From contig PTEX01000195.1 in NCBI GenBank assembly GCA_003342815.1, forward strand, positions 249,001 to 313,000: DNA of 64,000 nt, given 5' to 3'. The DNA comes from Eudromia elegans. Lineage: Eukaryota > Chordata > Aves > Tinamiformes > Tinamidae. Both the position numbers and the translations under genes were made by a program. Below, one piece after another: positions 25,401 to 35,747 of the stretch. Below the pieces are notes generated by a model. That model was not told the DNA's origin. It made no database searches and saw only the letters and a program-made list of their open reading frames with translations. How positions within the stretch are numbered: position 1 is the stretch's first letter; each line of letters opens with the position of its first letter.

Positions 25401-28400
25401 GTATTTTCTGAGGCCCAAAATACTGACTAAATCCAGTGAAATTCATGCTTTCGATTGCAGCAGAGGCGGCAAAGGTGCACAGACAGTAGGGGACTGTCCA
25501 AGTGGAGGAAGACAGGGAGGAAGCTGGAGAAGGAAGAGAAGAAACCCAGTCATGATGAGGGGTACAGGAAAGCAGGATGCAGTGCTGCCTGGCAAGCAGG
25601 GTCCCCCGGAAATGCTGTTTTTAGACTAAGCAGGTGCTCGCCTCGTGTCGCTCCGTGGAGAGTTTCTCCCCCTGTAGATGTACTTGGTTTATCGAAGCAG
25701 AGAAGGGGGACACAAAAAGGAAGGTCATATTTCAGCACTCGGACAGAGAGCGAGGAGAGCCTATTTCCCTTCCCTTCCTAATCTACCCACTCCATAACTT
25801 CTACCTTCTCTGTGCAGATCGCTGAAGTACTACTAGTTTGGTAAGAGCGGTCTGAAAATACATCAAGTAATGTGGGTTCAGATTTGAAAGAATACACTTA
25901 TTTTTACTTCGACTGTACTTCTGCACGAGCATTTTACTGTTTCCTATTGCAGGAAACAGCAACATCTATAGGAGACCTTTGCATATAGGAGCCTTAAATA
26001 AAAGAAATAGCCAGCCAAGGGAAGCAAACGTGCTTAGTGAGGCCGATAAAAAGAAAAAAAAAAAAAAAAAAAGGATGGGGAACTACATTTTAAGAATTTG
26101 AACAAGTGAAACAAGTCGTCTTCCTTATTTCTCTCCACGGCACCCACAACCCACTGCCCGGTGAGGCAGGGGCTGTTCAGTAGCAGTGTCACACAACGCT
26201 GCTGCCCTGCATGGAAATGGGGAGCATTTTGTGTTCAAGACGCCTGTTTCCAAGGGGGCTCCCAGTGTTTCTGACCAGATGCAGCAGGAGCCTCCTCAAA
26301 GACCAATGGCCTCACTTCCCACCACGGCCAGCGAGTGGGGAAACTGTCCCCTGTGGCTGATCACGACAAGGAGGATCGCAGCAGCTCAACTGACTCTGGC
26401 CAACAGCACCGGGTGAGTTATCGATGAGGGCCAGTGCTGGAACACACAAGGAATAACACCTATAGAGGGAACCCAGCAGCACTCGCTCCTGAGACGCACG
26501 TGGTTGGCCCTTCCGAGAGCAGGCTGCCCAAGGCCCTGCTCGGCCCCTTGCGGCAGGGCAGGGCAGAGCAGGGCAGGGCAGGGGGCTCTGCACGTGGCCA
26601 GAAAGGAACCCCCACGTCCCACATGACTCTGCCAAAACATTTGCGTCGCCACGAAGCCGAGGACACAGCTCCTCCTGCCACCTGGTGAACACAACGGTCA
26701 GTGTGAACACTTCAGGAACAATACTCAGAGCTGCCAGGATAAAACTCCATGTAGTGCAACCCAGTCGCACACCGACCCTGCCCAACGAACCAACGGATGG
26801 AAACTTGATGGCCAGGCACCAAATGTGACATGAGGCAACAGACAAAAGCAGCAGTGCCCAAGCAGGCAGCGCAGTTTAACCGCCAGGCTCCATTTTGCCC
26901 AGTTTCACCCTGCCCCCTTCGCACATCTGTTCCTCACAACGCACAGAAAAAGATTTCGTGTTTTTAAAGCGACTTTCCCTGAGTTTTCAGGCCCACTGAA
27001 ATACTGGAGCAAGGAGCAGCAGGGGCTCCCACTGCTTCCTCAAGCATCAGCACTTCAATGGAAACCTTGTGCAGGGTCAGGCTTTACAACTACTCCAGTT
27101 TAAGGCTTTGTAAGGCAGAGTTTAGGTTTAAGGGATAGACAGTTTGCACCTTGATTCCTTGAAAATCTATTACAGAACTAGGTCAAAAGTTGGGGAAAAC
27201 AGTGCGTGTATTCAGCAGAGTTATTGAAGACTCTTCTCTGCCCCTGAATGATCCTGCCTGGGCTCCATGCACGTATCAATATGGGAATCTACTATTAATA
27301 CCAGGGTAAAATACTAATTTCCACATCAGCCTTTACACACTCAACCACTGGGCATCAGAGTTGGTCTCTGCAAGAGCCCTTCCATGTCGCAAGAGCAAAT
27401 GCTGACCCCGACACAAACTTTAGCTGCCCACAAAACCATAAGAATGCGGTATTAGTTACATTAACAATAAGCATAAAAACTCATTATCTCGCAAGCTGAA
27501 GAGTACTTGTCTGCAGAAACCTTTAAAGTCATGGCTTCTACTGTGCAAGATCAACCTTAAAGCCCGTGCTTTACAGAAAAATGTCATTGCAAAGAAGTGC
27601 AAAAAGCCTCAGAGGAAAAACAAATCAGAGCACTTGGGTGACAGCAGTTTTACCTGTGGACCCAACAGCTGGGCACTTCCCAGCCCGACCTACACGGTCA
27701 AAACAATGTGATTCTCCTCTCATTTACACCCACTTTGACCCATTGTTTTACTACTTTGTCGGTCTTACACCTTTACTTCACATAAGGGAAGAAAAGAAGA
27801 CAGTCAAGTGCCTCTGAACTACGGAAAAGCTGGAATTCAGGAGCTCCAGGAAGAATAATAAAAGACAAAGCTGATAACACGCTCATACTCACCATTAATA
27901 CTTAGAATTTGTATCTTCGGAGGGCACTGAAGTGTCAGGATGCTGGACGAGGTCCAGGCAAAAAGTAAAACAAAGGCAGCTGCTGCCACCACAAAGGACT
28001 CAGGCCTGCTAAGTTATAAGAAACCCAGAAATACCCGCAAGAGATGCTCGGCCTTAATCCGTAATTTTCCGGGTAAAAAGTGCGAATTATTTCAAAGCAG
28101 GCAGCAGTTCTTAGGGCTGCCTGCGTTTGCTGCCGGGAACAGAGAGAAACTACGTACGGAGCGTGTGCAAACCGCGGCTCCAAGGCCTCGCAAAGGGAGG
28201 CGCCTTCCCGTGCCGTGGGCCGGGGCCGCCCGCGAGGCCCGGGCGGCGGCGCCTCTCTCGCTCCGTGGGACTCGCTCCCGACGGCTCCGGGCGGAAGGGG
28301 CAGGAAGCGCCGAGGCGGCCCCAGCGGCGTCCGCGCTCCGGCACCTACCGTGGCGGCAGGGCCGGCGCAGGCCCCGCCAGTCCCGCAGCGCAGCTCGGGG

Positions 28401-28941
28401 CGGGGGGCGCGGGCCCAGTAGCGACGGCGCGGCGCAGNNNNNNNNNNNNNNNNNNNNNNNNNNNNNNNNNNNNNNNNNNNNNNNNNNNNNNNNNNNNNNN
28501 NNNNNNNNNNNNNNNNNNNNNNNNNNNNNNNNNNNNNNNNNNNNNNNNNNNNNNNNNNNNNNNNNNNNNNNNNNNNNNNNNNNNNNNNNNNNNNNNNNNN
28601 NNNNNNNNNNNNNNNNNNNNNNNNNNNNNNNNNNNNNNNNNNNNNNNNNNNNNNNNNNNNNNNNNNNNNNNNNNNNNNNNNNNNNNNNNNNNNNNNNNNN
28701 NNNNNNNNNNNNNNNNNNNNNNNNNNNNNNNNNNNNNNNNNNNNNNNNNNNNNNNNNNNNNNNNNNNNNNNNNNNNNNNNNNNNNNNNNNNNNNNNNNNN
28801 NNNNNNNNNNNNNNNNNNNNNNNNNNNNNNNNCCCTGCTGCGCCCCGCGCCGCTCAGCCCGGCAGCACCCACGGGCCGCGGCCCAGGCGCGCTCACCTTC
28901 CGGCTTGTTTTCGGCGGCCATTTCCCCTCCGCGCGCCACAT
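19293..28941 (-). CDS. CAMTA1: CAMTA1, 5' part of gene (calmodulin-binding transcription activator 1)
   Basis: CAMTA1 is a large nuclear transcription factor with a CG-1 DNA-binding domain, an IPT/TIG domain, ankyrin repeats and calmodulin-binding IQ motifs; in mammals it is mostly neuronal. Only the N-terminal exons are here, read right to left. Exon 1 (28,941-28,897) encodes the signature start MWRAEGKW..KTSRK, and the exon at 19,411-19,293 encodes the beginning of the CG-1 domain (KIFLPKKLLECLP, then ERHRWNTNE). Two phase-compatible candidate exons lie between them. The next CG-1 exon is not found left of 19,293, consistent with the very long third intron known in mammals. The gene is divergent from DNAJC11. 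Compared with the human protein as I know it, residue 9 is Pro instead of Leu, and the NSNS stretch before SHVKIF reads NSNG. Confidence 0.93.
19412..25277 (-). other. CAMTA1 intron upstream of the CG-1 start exon
   Basis: No recognised exon. I searched by eye for the mammalian exon 2 peptide (core FCGTSTYCVLNT) on the minus strand and did not find it. One weak exon-like segment at 21,996-22,042 was considered and rejected. Only short low-complexity runs are present otherwise. Confidence 0.6.
25278..25322 (-). CDS. Candidate 45-nt CAMTA1 cassette exon (2b)
   Basis: On the minus strand a long pyrimidine-rich acceptor (tttctgttgtgtttgcag) precedes 45 bases that end CAAG, followed by a strong donor GTATGT. 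In phase 1 it is open throughout and reads VCDQQYCYLKALVNQ. It enters and leaves in phase 1, so it can be inserted between candidate exon 2a and the 19.4-kb exon, or skipped, without changing frame. The other entry phase I translated in full (phase 0) hits a stop. A YC-x-L core is loosely reminiscent of the human exon 2 peptide, but that is not firm homology. It was not recognised from any known protein. Confidence 0.42.
25323..27892 (-). other. CAMTA1 intron between candidate exons 2b and 2a
   Basis: No coding signal recognised. It contains a poly(A) run near 26,050-26,073 and a short GCAGG-type pentanucleotide run near 26,553-26,583. Open frames on the minus strand around 26.3-26.9 kb do not resemble known proteins. 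Confidence 0.5.
26553..26583. repeat. (GCAGG)n-like pentanucleotide run
   Basis: About six near-perfect copies of gcagg with one interruption (gcaga). Intronic microsatellite. Confidence 0.75.
27893..27926 (-). CDS. Candidate 34-nt CAMTA1 exon (2a)
   Basis: On the minus strand an acceptor (catcctgacacttcag) precedes 34 bases, which are followed by a near-consensus donor GTGAGTA. In phase 0, as required after exon 1, it reads CPPKIQILSIN and leaves one G. That G completes the Asp codon opening the exon at 19,411. Exon 1 spliced directly to the 19.4-kb exon would be out of frame, so some exon of length 3n+1 must exist; this one has the right length. The peptide is unlike the human exon 2 peptide, so it may be an alternative or lineage-specific exon. 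This is inference from splice signals and phase only. Confidence 0.5.
27927..28896 (-). other. CAMTA1 intron 1 (contains assembly gap)
   Basis: The sequence between coding exon 1 and candidate exon 2a becomes strongly GC- and CpG-rich from about 28,100. The 395-base gap means that an exon could be hidden here. No coding segment was recognised in the readable part. Confidence 0.6.
28438..28832. other. Assembly gap (395 N)
   Basis: A continuous run of N lies inside the CpG island, flanked by very GC-rich sequence that is typically hard to sequence. Open frames reported through it are meaningless. The true length may differ from 395. Confidence 0.99.
28897..28941 (-). CDS. CAMTA1: CAMTA1 coding exon 1
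   Basis: The ATG at 28,941-28,939 opens 15 codons reading MWRAEGKWPPKTSRK, one residue different from the human N terminus. An AAG codon is followed by the donor GTGAGC at 28,896-28,891, so the exon ends in phase 0. The start has A at -3. It sits inside a CpG island and 59 bases from an assembly gap. The exon matches the known first coding exon of mammalian CAMTA1 in length and boundary. Confidence 0.95.
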
Positions 28942-29759
28942 CCTCCTCCGCCTCCTCGCGAGCGGGACCCGGGCGCGCGCCGCCTCCTCCCGCCGCTGCC
29001 GCGCCGCCGGGCCGGCCACACCGCGCGCACTGCGCGCCCCCCACGCCACCCATTGGTCGCGCCGCCGCACTGGCAGCAGCTACGGCCAATCGCTGCCGCC
29101 GAGGGGCGGGCACGCATAGGGGCTGGGCGCGAGTGACAGCGCGCCGCGCCAATGGGCGCGCCGGGACGCTCCAGTGACGCGCGCCGCAGCCACTCAGCGG
29201 CCGCGCAGTGACGGGGAGGAATGCGGGAGCGCGGTCGCGACTGACGGTTGCCGTAGCCCGTCGCGAGGCGGCCGCGCACTATTGACGGTCGTGGGAACCA
29301 ACGGCGGCGCGCAGGAGGCGGGACGCGCCATTGACGCACGGCCGCGGAAATCCAACCGGAGGCGGCAGCAAGGAGAACGACGGCACGCGCGGCCAATGGG
29401 ACGGCGGCGCCGGGCAGCGGACGGCGACCGGGCCGCGCGGCGCACGCCCCCTAACCCTAAACAAAGGCGCCCATTGGCGCGGCGGGCGGTGGCGCGGCCA
29501 ATCCGCGCGCTCCACCCCGCGGCCCCGGTGCCGCCGGCGCGCGGCTCCCCGCGAGGTTGCCGCGTTCCCGGGGCGCCATCGCGCTGCGGGGCAGCGCAGC
29601 TGAGCGAGGCACCCCTGAGCACCCCCAGCCGCTGCACGGCCAGGCCTCGGCCGCAGCCGCCACCAGCCAGAGCCCGGGGCCGCGCACCAGCCCCTCGCAC
29701 CCCATGAATCGATTGTCCTTGCGTGGGGCCTGGGCACGCCCGGCCTGGCAGCTCCCACT

Positions 29760-32700
29760 CTGCCGGGCAGCCTCACGGGCTCGGCCCCCTGCTCCTTTTG
29801 CACGGGGAAGTCTCCGTGGAGCCCCGTCCGGGTGCTTGAGGAGCTCGGGTGCCTGAGGAGCTCAGCTGCCTCCGTGCCCCCAGGAGCGAAACCACGACCC
29901 CAGCTCCCTGCACCCTGGGCCTTGGCTGTAGGAGCAGAGCGCTCAACACCTCTGTGCTGAGTCTGCCGCGGTGGACGGGCATGTCAAGGTGCTTGTGCTA
30001 TAAAGGCTCTCCTGGGAAGCAAAGCAAATGGTTCTGTGCTTTTAGGAAGGGAAAGCGCTGTGGAAGAGGAATTTGCCTGGCTGAGCTCCCCTTCACCTCT
30101 GTCTGGCCTGACAAGCATGGCACTTCTGCCTCCTTCAGCTATGCTCCATGCAGCTGGACACGAGCTAATGCCAGTGCCACGCAAAGGCCTGTAGAAAGCA
30201 GCGCATGACCAAACGCCCAAAGGGGATATCCTCCCTTAGAGCCTCCTGGAAAAAATGGAGCTTCCTTAAGACAACCCACTGGCTTCGTGTTTTCACTAAG
30301 GATGGAAGAAGTGCCTCAGTGGAGACGAAAGGCGAGGACGGTTGGTGGGATGCATCTCTTCTAAGGCCAGAAGCAAGGCAAAGTCCTTCTTTCCTCTTCT
30401 CAGTGAAGGTTTGTCTCATGAGCCATGGAAGGCACGGTGATGGAGAGGCTCTGGGATAACAAGGCCGCTCCCACCAGCCCTGCGGCAAGCACAGCATGGG
30501 CTGTGCTGTGAATGCACACAAATGTTGGTGCAGCTACAGGACGCACCATGGTACCTGCTTCCAGCAGCTGTCCAAGATATCCTGGGAACCACCATGGTTA
30601 TCAGGATGGCAGGGAGCTCCTGTGTCTCGATAAACTCTAGGGAATGCACGTCTGTCCTTGGATGTTCTTCTAAGGTGACCTTGCTCCTCACAGAGACACA
30701 AGGCAGCTACGCCGCTTTGCTCCACACCAATAAAAGATTGAGAGACATCCTTAGAGTTCAGGTAGCTGCGGGGCAACCTCCCGCTGCGCATGCGGGCTGC
30801 AAGGGCACTGTTGTCGCATGGAGAGTCACAGGGCCAGCTGTGCCGTGCTGGCTCACTGCAGGTTTGGGCAGGTTAAGTGGTACAAGACAGACCCATACTC
30901 CACATCCGATGAGCAAAACCACAGGTAACACTTAGCTCACTGGAACAGCACTTGGAAAAGGCCACACCAGGGGACATTTGTACTGGTGCTGAGCAATGAC
31001 AAGTTTTGCTTCATCAGCGCTCATTTTCCTGGGCATGAGAACTACTCGTGGGGCCCAGCTGCATTGGGAGACCCACACACAGGCACGAGGAGCTGTTTCA
31101 GCCTGGCAGGAGCTACAGCTCTCTCCCTCTCGCATGATTCAGGCAGGATTGTGCAGTGAAAAGGGAACAAGAGAAGTGGCAGAGCTACTACATCACTCTC
31201 GTGTTAGGAGGAATACTTGTTCTCTTTCTCAGATTCTCCCTTTGTCACCACATGCAGTAACGCTAGAAATCCATTTCTGTTCGCCGTTTCAGGCTCCAGT
31301 GCTCGTGGCCAAAACCCAGGCTGGAACCCAAGACACTCCCAGGTGCTCAGAGAGTGACCATTGTCCAGAGTAACCCTTCAGATATTTTCACAAGCACAAA
31401 CATTTATTTCAGCCGTAGCCCTTGCTGCATTACTTACTCACATACTTAACAGCAAATAACCATAAGGTTCAGCACCTGGCATTAGAGCTTGGTATCGCCC
31501 AGAAACATAATTAAATGCAAAATCAGCTTCATGCGCGCACCAGAGTGTCCATCTCCTCCTCCTCTCTGTAGCTCAAGTAGTTCTGTACATGCCTCCATGG
31601 CTCATTAGAGTAATAAGGTCCTTGTGGCCCAATTGACAAGGTTATTTAGGGCACCAGCTACCTTTTCTCAGCCTCTGCTATGTGGGGAAGCAAGAATCAT
31701 ACCCAACTAGTCCCTAAGAGCTCCACTTCCAAGAACTCAAGCACCTTATGCTGGTCCTAGAGTACAGCACAGCCTGCTCTGTGCAGAACCTCTGGGACCA
31801 CTGCCTGGTGTTTCAGAGCCTTCACAGTCGCTGAAACCAAGGAGAATCCCTGTGCTTGGAAGAGGAAAAAGCCTTTTTCATGCGTCTTGCAAACTCATGT
31901 TGAGCCCCACTGCATGAGGTTAATGAACTCATTCTCTTCAAGCATGAAAAAAGAAAAACAAACAACCCACTAATAAACTGAACATTGTATACATGAAACT
32001 GTATATGATTTTGACAGTAGTGTACGGGTTGTTACAACATGATCTACAAAACATTAAAAATTCAATTGGAACATGGATTTTTCCTTGAACATACCAGCTG
32101 TGTCTTGACTATTTCCATTTGATCCCTTTTGCAGTAACATAAGAAGTTATCATCTGAATCTAAGTACTTCTGGTATGTTTCAAGTTTCCCAGCTCCTTGG
32201 TGCTTAAACATTCTTGGCCTCATAGTCATGAAACATTTGGGCACCAGTCTGCAAAGACATTGTGCATGCAGAGCACAGGGTAACCTCTGTCTTACCTTCC
32301 TCTGGGCTGAAACACAGTTACATCCAGCTGACAAACCACAGGAAATCTGACAGGCCAGGAGTTTTTGCAGTCCGAACAACGAATAACTTTTAATGGTGCA
32401 ACAGCCCAATAAAGTCTGCTGCTGTAGTGATTTCTCTTTTAGAGTGAGGCAAGTATGAGACAGTTCTCTTAAACTACACTTTGTCATTCCATGAGAGATG
32501 CGGGGCTAACTTGGTTGTTTGGGTTAGTGCTTAGTTATATGCAAAAGTAAAACTGTGAAGTCTGTAAAAGTAAAGCTGTAAAGAGTACCCTGAACAAATA
32601 CCCCGTTATAAACATTCAGCAAATTATACATCCACAGATGCTATGGCGGGCATAAAATAACCAAAACAATTCAAACAGGTTTAATGTCTATAATGACAGT

Positions 32701-33889
32701 GTTGAAAGCTCCGTTTCTTTTGAACTGACTGTGCAAAGTTGCTCCATGATTTAGAAAATAAGGAACACCAAGTGTTCTTACAGAAATACTCTTAAAACTG
32801 TGAATAATGACACTTAAATACAATGATAGAAATGAAATGTTTTTGCCCTTTCCTCTCTCCACCGAAAGGATCAAAAACTGTTTCTGCTAGGGAAATAGAA
32901 GGAAAGAACAGACTGAATTAAGCCAACGTATTGGCATAAATCCATTGTTACTTAGCAATATTTCACTGTGTGTGTCAAGTACAATTGCCAATTCCCAAAT
33001 TCATCAAAAACAGGTAAATATCCCAAAATACGCATTTCTTCAGAAAGGCTCTCCAGAGAAATAGACTCTGTTTAGAGCTCTGCCATCCAAGTGACTTGCC
33101 AAAAATGATGTGTGGGAGTCACAGAAGAATATAAATTACCAGGAACTAACACTGGATTACCCTCACACCAGATGGATGAAACCATACACTACATCAGCAG
33201 GAGGACAAACTCAGCCATGGTCTCTTTCTTGGGGTTTGGATGCATCCTTCAATCCTTTCCTTCTGCAATTCCTCATCCACTTATTCCCTTCAGAAGTACA
33301 AGTCCTGCATCCAATTAATCTCTAGTAAAATTTGGTTGGCCAGGGGATCTTGGGTCGGTCTATGGACAAACCATTACTCCAGAGCCTAAAACATTATTAG
33401 GAGGAAAGGAGTTTTCACTGTGCAATCTCTCACTTTAAAGAAAAACAAAAGAGGAATTTAAGCCAGTAGACTCAAAAATAAGTACTGCATTTACTAAGAA
33501 CGACAGTACAAAAACATGTTTCTCTTTCATGGCACTGAGTCCAGCGGGGGGGCAAACTGGGAGCTTGCGCATCTGCATCCCACTTACCCCAGTTCTGCTA
33601 CCACTTCAAGCAGCTTCAGAACAGACTGAAATGGGTGCCACCTCGTAGCAGTTTGCCAAAAGCAGAGATGGCAGCTGCATGTGCTGGCAATGCTGTGATC
33701 TGCAGCCAGCTCTGTCCCTCCCTGCTGCCCATGCAAGGGCTCTTTTTCTCTGCTGGAACGGGCAAGCTCTGGCTCTGTTCCTATGCACCTTGCTCCTCCT
33801 AAATTCCCTGGCAGCATTGGGGAGGAAAATAACGATTATTTTGCTGTAATATACACCCAAAGGTCCGTCAAAGGAGGAAAAGCTGAAAT
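29760..33889. other. Intergenic, CAMTA1 to DNAJC11, left part
   Basis: No known gene recognised. The longest minus-strand frame (32,062-32,487, 141 codons) is Cys-rich and matches nothing I know. It contains a good donor (AGGAAG then GTAAGAC, near 32,295) but no convincing exon. Treated as unannotated intergenic DNA. Confidence 0.5.
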
Positions 33890-33973
33890 ATGAGGTAAAT
33901 TAAAGCTTCCAAGCAAGGCGATTTATTAGTAAGTCACCACAGAATCCAGATAATTTATTTTTCCAATTCTGCA
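33890..33973. repeat. 84-bp direct repeat, copy 1
   Basis: Starts atgaggtaaattaaagcttc and ends ccaattctgca. The second copy at 34,821-34,904 has the same orientation and differs at six positions (about 93% identity). Similarity stops abruptly on both sides. On the minus strand both copies carry an AATAAA hexamer (in aataaatcgc). The copies could be remnants of terminal repeats of a retroelement or a local duplication. Confidence 0.85.
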
Positions 33974-34291
33974 GCAACTTTCTTGAGTTCTTCTGGATTA
34001 GCTATTAGAAATTAGGTATCAAAAATTAAACAAAATGTCTATTGACCACTATATCAAATTCTAATTTTAGCCAGAAAAATAAATAAATAAATAAAAAGAA
34101 TAATTAGGCTGTGATTTATTTTGGTAGTCAGGCTCCATTAACAACTTCCACTCCCCATGTTTACATAATTCTGGCAAATTCAGGTAATATATACAGTGCT
34201 CATAAATGCAGCTTTAGATTTAATATAGACAATTTCCTACGCTGCAGTCAGAACGCTCCTCCTTGCTTTCTTTTCTATTAAGACAACCGGG

Positions 34292-34483
34292 TCAAGTAGT
34301 TAAAGAGGCAACACAATCACCCACCATGATGGCTTTAGCTACAATTTCATTCTTCAGTAGGGTGTTCACCTTCCCCAAAGCTGCCATTGTCTGCAACAAG
34401 CTGCACAGGCTGCTACTCGCTGGGACTGCTCTCTGCACACTCTGAACACTCTCCCTGCTAATATGCACAACTGCTTTTGTCAC
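34292..34483 (-). other. Exon-like open segment with strong acceptor, minus strand
   Basis: A long pyrimidine tract ending cttgcttcttag (minus strand, AG at 34,485-34,484) precedes 63 open codons beginning VTKAVVHISRESVQSV and ending MVGDCVASLTT, then TGA. Composition looks protein-like rather than random, but I do not recognise the family, and the opposite strand is also open over the same bases. It could be the terminal exon of an unannotated gene, part of a long non-coding RNA, or decayed retroelement sequence bracketed by the 84-bp repeats. Function unknown. Confidence 0.3.
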
Positions 34484-34820
34484 CTAAGAAGCAAGAAAAA
34501 AAGGGTAAATGCTATAAAGAACTTTGTAGAGCCAAGTTATCATATGTGCAAAGCTGGTCCATAACTGGGCTCCACTGGAGGCTCTCGCCTTGGCCAGAAA
34601 TGCTGCTAGAACAGGGCTCATTGAATCGTAGCCCACAGCCAGAACGCAAGCCTGTATGGTAGCTGGTATCTCAAGAAAAGAGTTATCTTCCAGAATTCTC
34701 TTCCTCTCATGGGGCATAACACACTGCAGCCTTCAGGGTAGTCTGGTATTGGATCTCTGGTGACAGCTAAAGCAAACATAGTATGGACATACGAGCAAAC
34801 AAAAGACTCATGTCCAAGTA

Positions 34821-34904
34821 ATGAGGTAAATTAAAGCTTCCAAACAAAGCGATTTATTACTAAGACACCACAAAATCCAGATAATTTATTTTTCCAATTT
34901 TGCA
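34821..34904. repeat. 84-bp direct repeat, copy 2
   Basis: Second copy of the repeat at 33,890-33,973, displaced by 931 bp. See copy 1 for composition. The pair brackets about 850 bp containing an exon-like minus-strand segment. Confidence 0.85.
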
Positions 34905-35747
34905 AAGCAAAGTGCATCTACTAAGGAAGAGCATGGTTGGAAGCAGACAAATTATGTGGCAGACATCAGTGTACTCATAAGCATTTCCATGGAATCAACT
35001 TCAAATTAGAAGATTCTTGTTGACAATACTCACATTTTATCTGCAAAAGGCAATTAAATGGTTTGCAGCAAGTTTAGCAAAAGCAGGTATGAACCTGAAG
35101 GATTCATACGTCCTAGGGAAGAATATCTGCTATTTCGTAGGAAAAACATACTTGGAGCCTTGCTTTCTAGTAAGAATATTTGTAATATTTACTAAGATGG
35201 AATAAGACCTTACTGTAATGCACTGATGAATCCTTGAAATGACAAGTGAAGTATTCCAAAGACAGAGGAATTCTAGCTGTCTCTCGTATGTTTTGCTAGC
35301 ATCCTACTGCCTCGCATTTAGGATTAGATCTCAAGAAATAACAACATCTAAGGAAGTGTCTGCCAAATCACTCACAGAAGATAAGACTGATACCCAAATT
35401 GAAGATCAAAGTATACAAGTGAGTTACTGCAAGCTTGTGTGGCCTAGGCTGAGCAGGAACAGTAGGCACTTTGTAAAGCTCTACGTGCACTTGAGCAGGA
35501 GAATTTGCTGCGAGTGCTAAGATGAAGCTACACAGCGCTGAGCTACTAGAGCAGACTCTGTTAGAGAAGTGTCTCCCCTACTGGCTCGAGCGCCTCATCT
35601 TCCGGGTCACGTCCCTTGAACGGCTCGCAGCAACGCTCGCTGCTGCATGCTCTCACCAGTGCCAGGAAGGTAGTGCAACTAGGACATGGGCAAGACAAAA
35701 TTCACCTTTCCCAAGGCTTCCCTGCACTCGAAAGCCTGAAGACTTAC

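Larger units (their letters stand above)
28100..29760 (-). promoter_or_regulatory. CAMTA1 CpG island and core promoter region
   Basis: The stretch is dense in CpG and surrounds coding exon 1. Upstream of the ATG there are six CCAAT boxes in either orientation (29,052, 29,086, 29,149, 29,393, 29,473 and 29,498) and five TGACG half-CRE motifs (29,175, 29,209, 29,242, 29,283 and 29,332). No TATA box was seen. CCAAT boxes are NF-Y sites and TGACG is bound by CREB/ATF factors (known families). The start site cannot be fixed from sequence alone. CpG islands of this kind often fire in both directions, so a plus-strand transcript starting near 29.3-29.7 kb is possible. Confidence 0.8.

Noticed and set aside
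27935-29152. Very long open frames on both strands across 28-29 kb
   Set aside because: They run through the 395-N gap, which cannot contain stops, and GC-rich CpG-island DNA is poor in stop codons. The only real coding part is the 45-nt exon 1.
29449-29460. Telomere-like ccctaaccctaa
   Set aside because: Only two units; chance occurrence and not an interstitial telomeric array.
29194-29803. Several 150-180-codon frames on both strands at 29.2-29.8 kb
   Set aside because: Same cause: low stop-codon density in CpG-island DNA, with no similarity to known proteins.
32062-32487. 141-codon minus-strand frame
   Set aside because: No recognisable domain, Cys-rich random-like composition, and no proper exon boundaries apart from one isolated donor.
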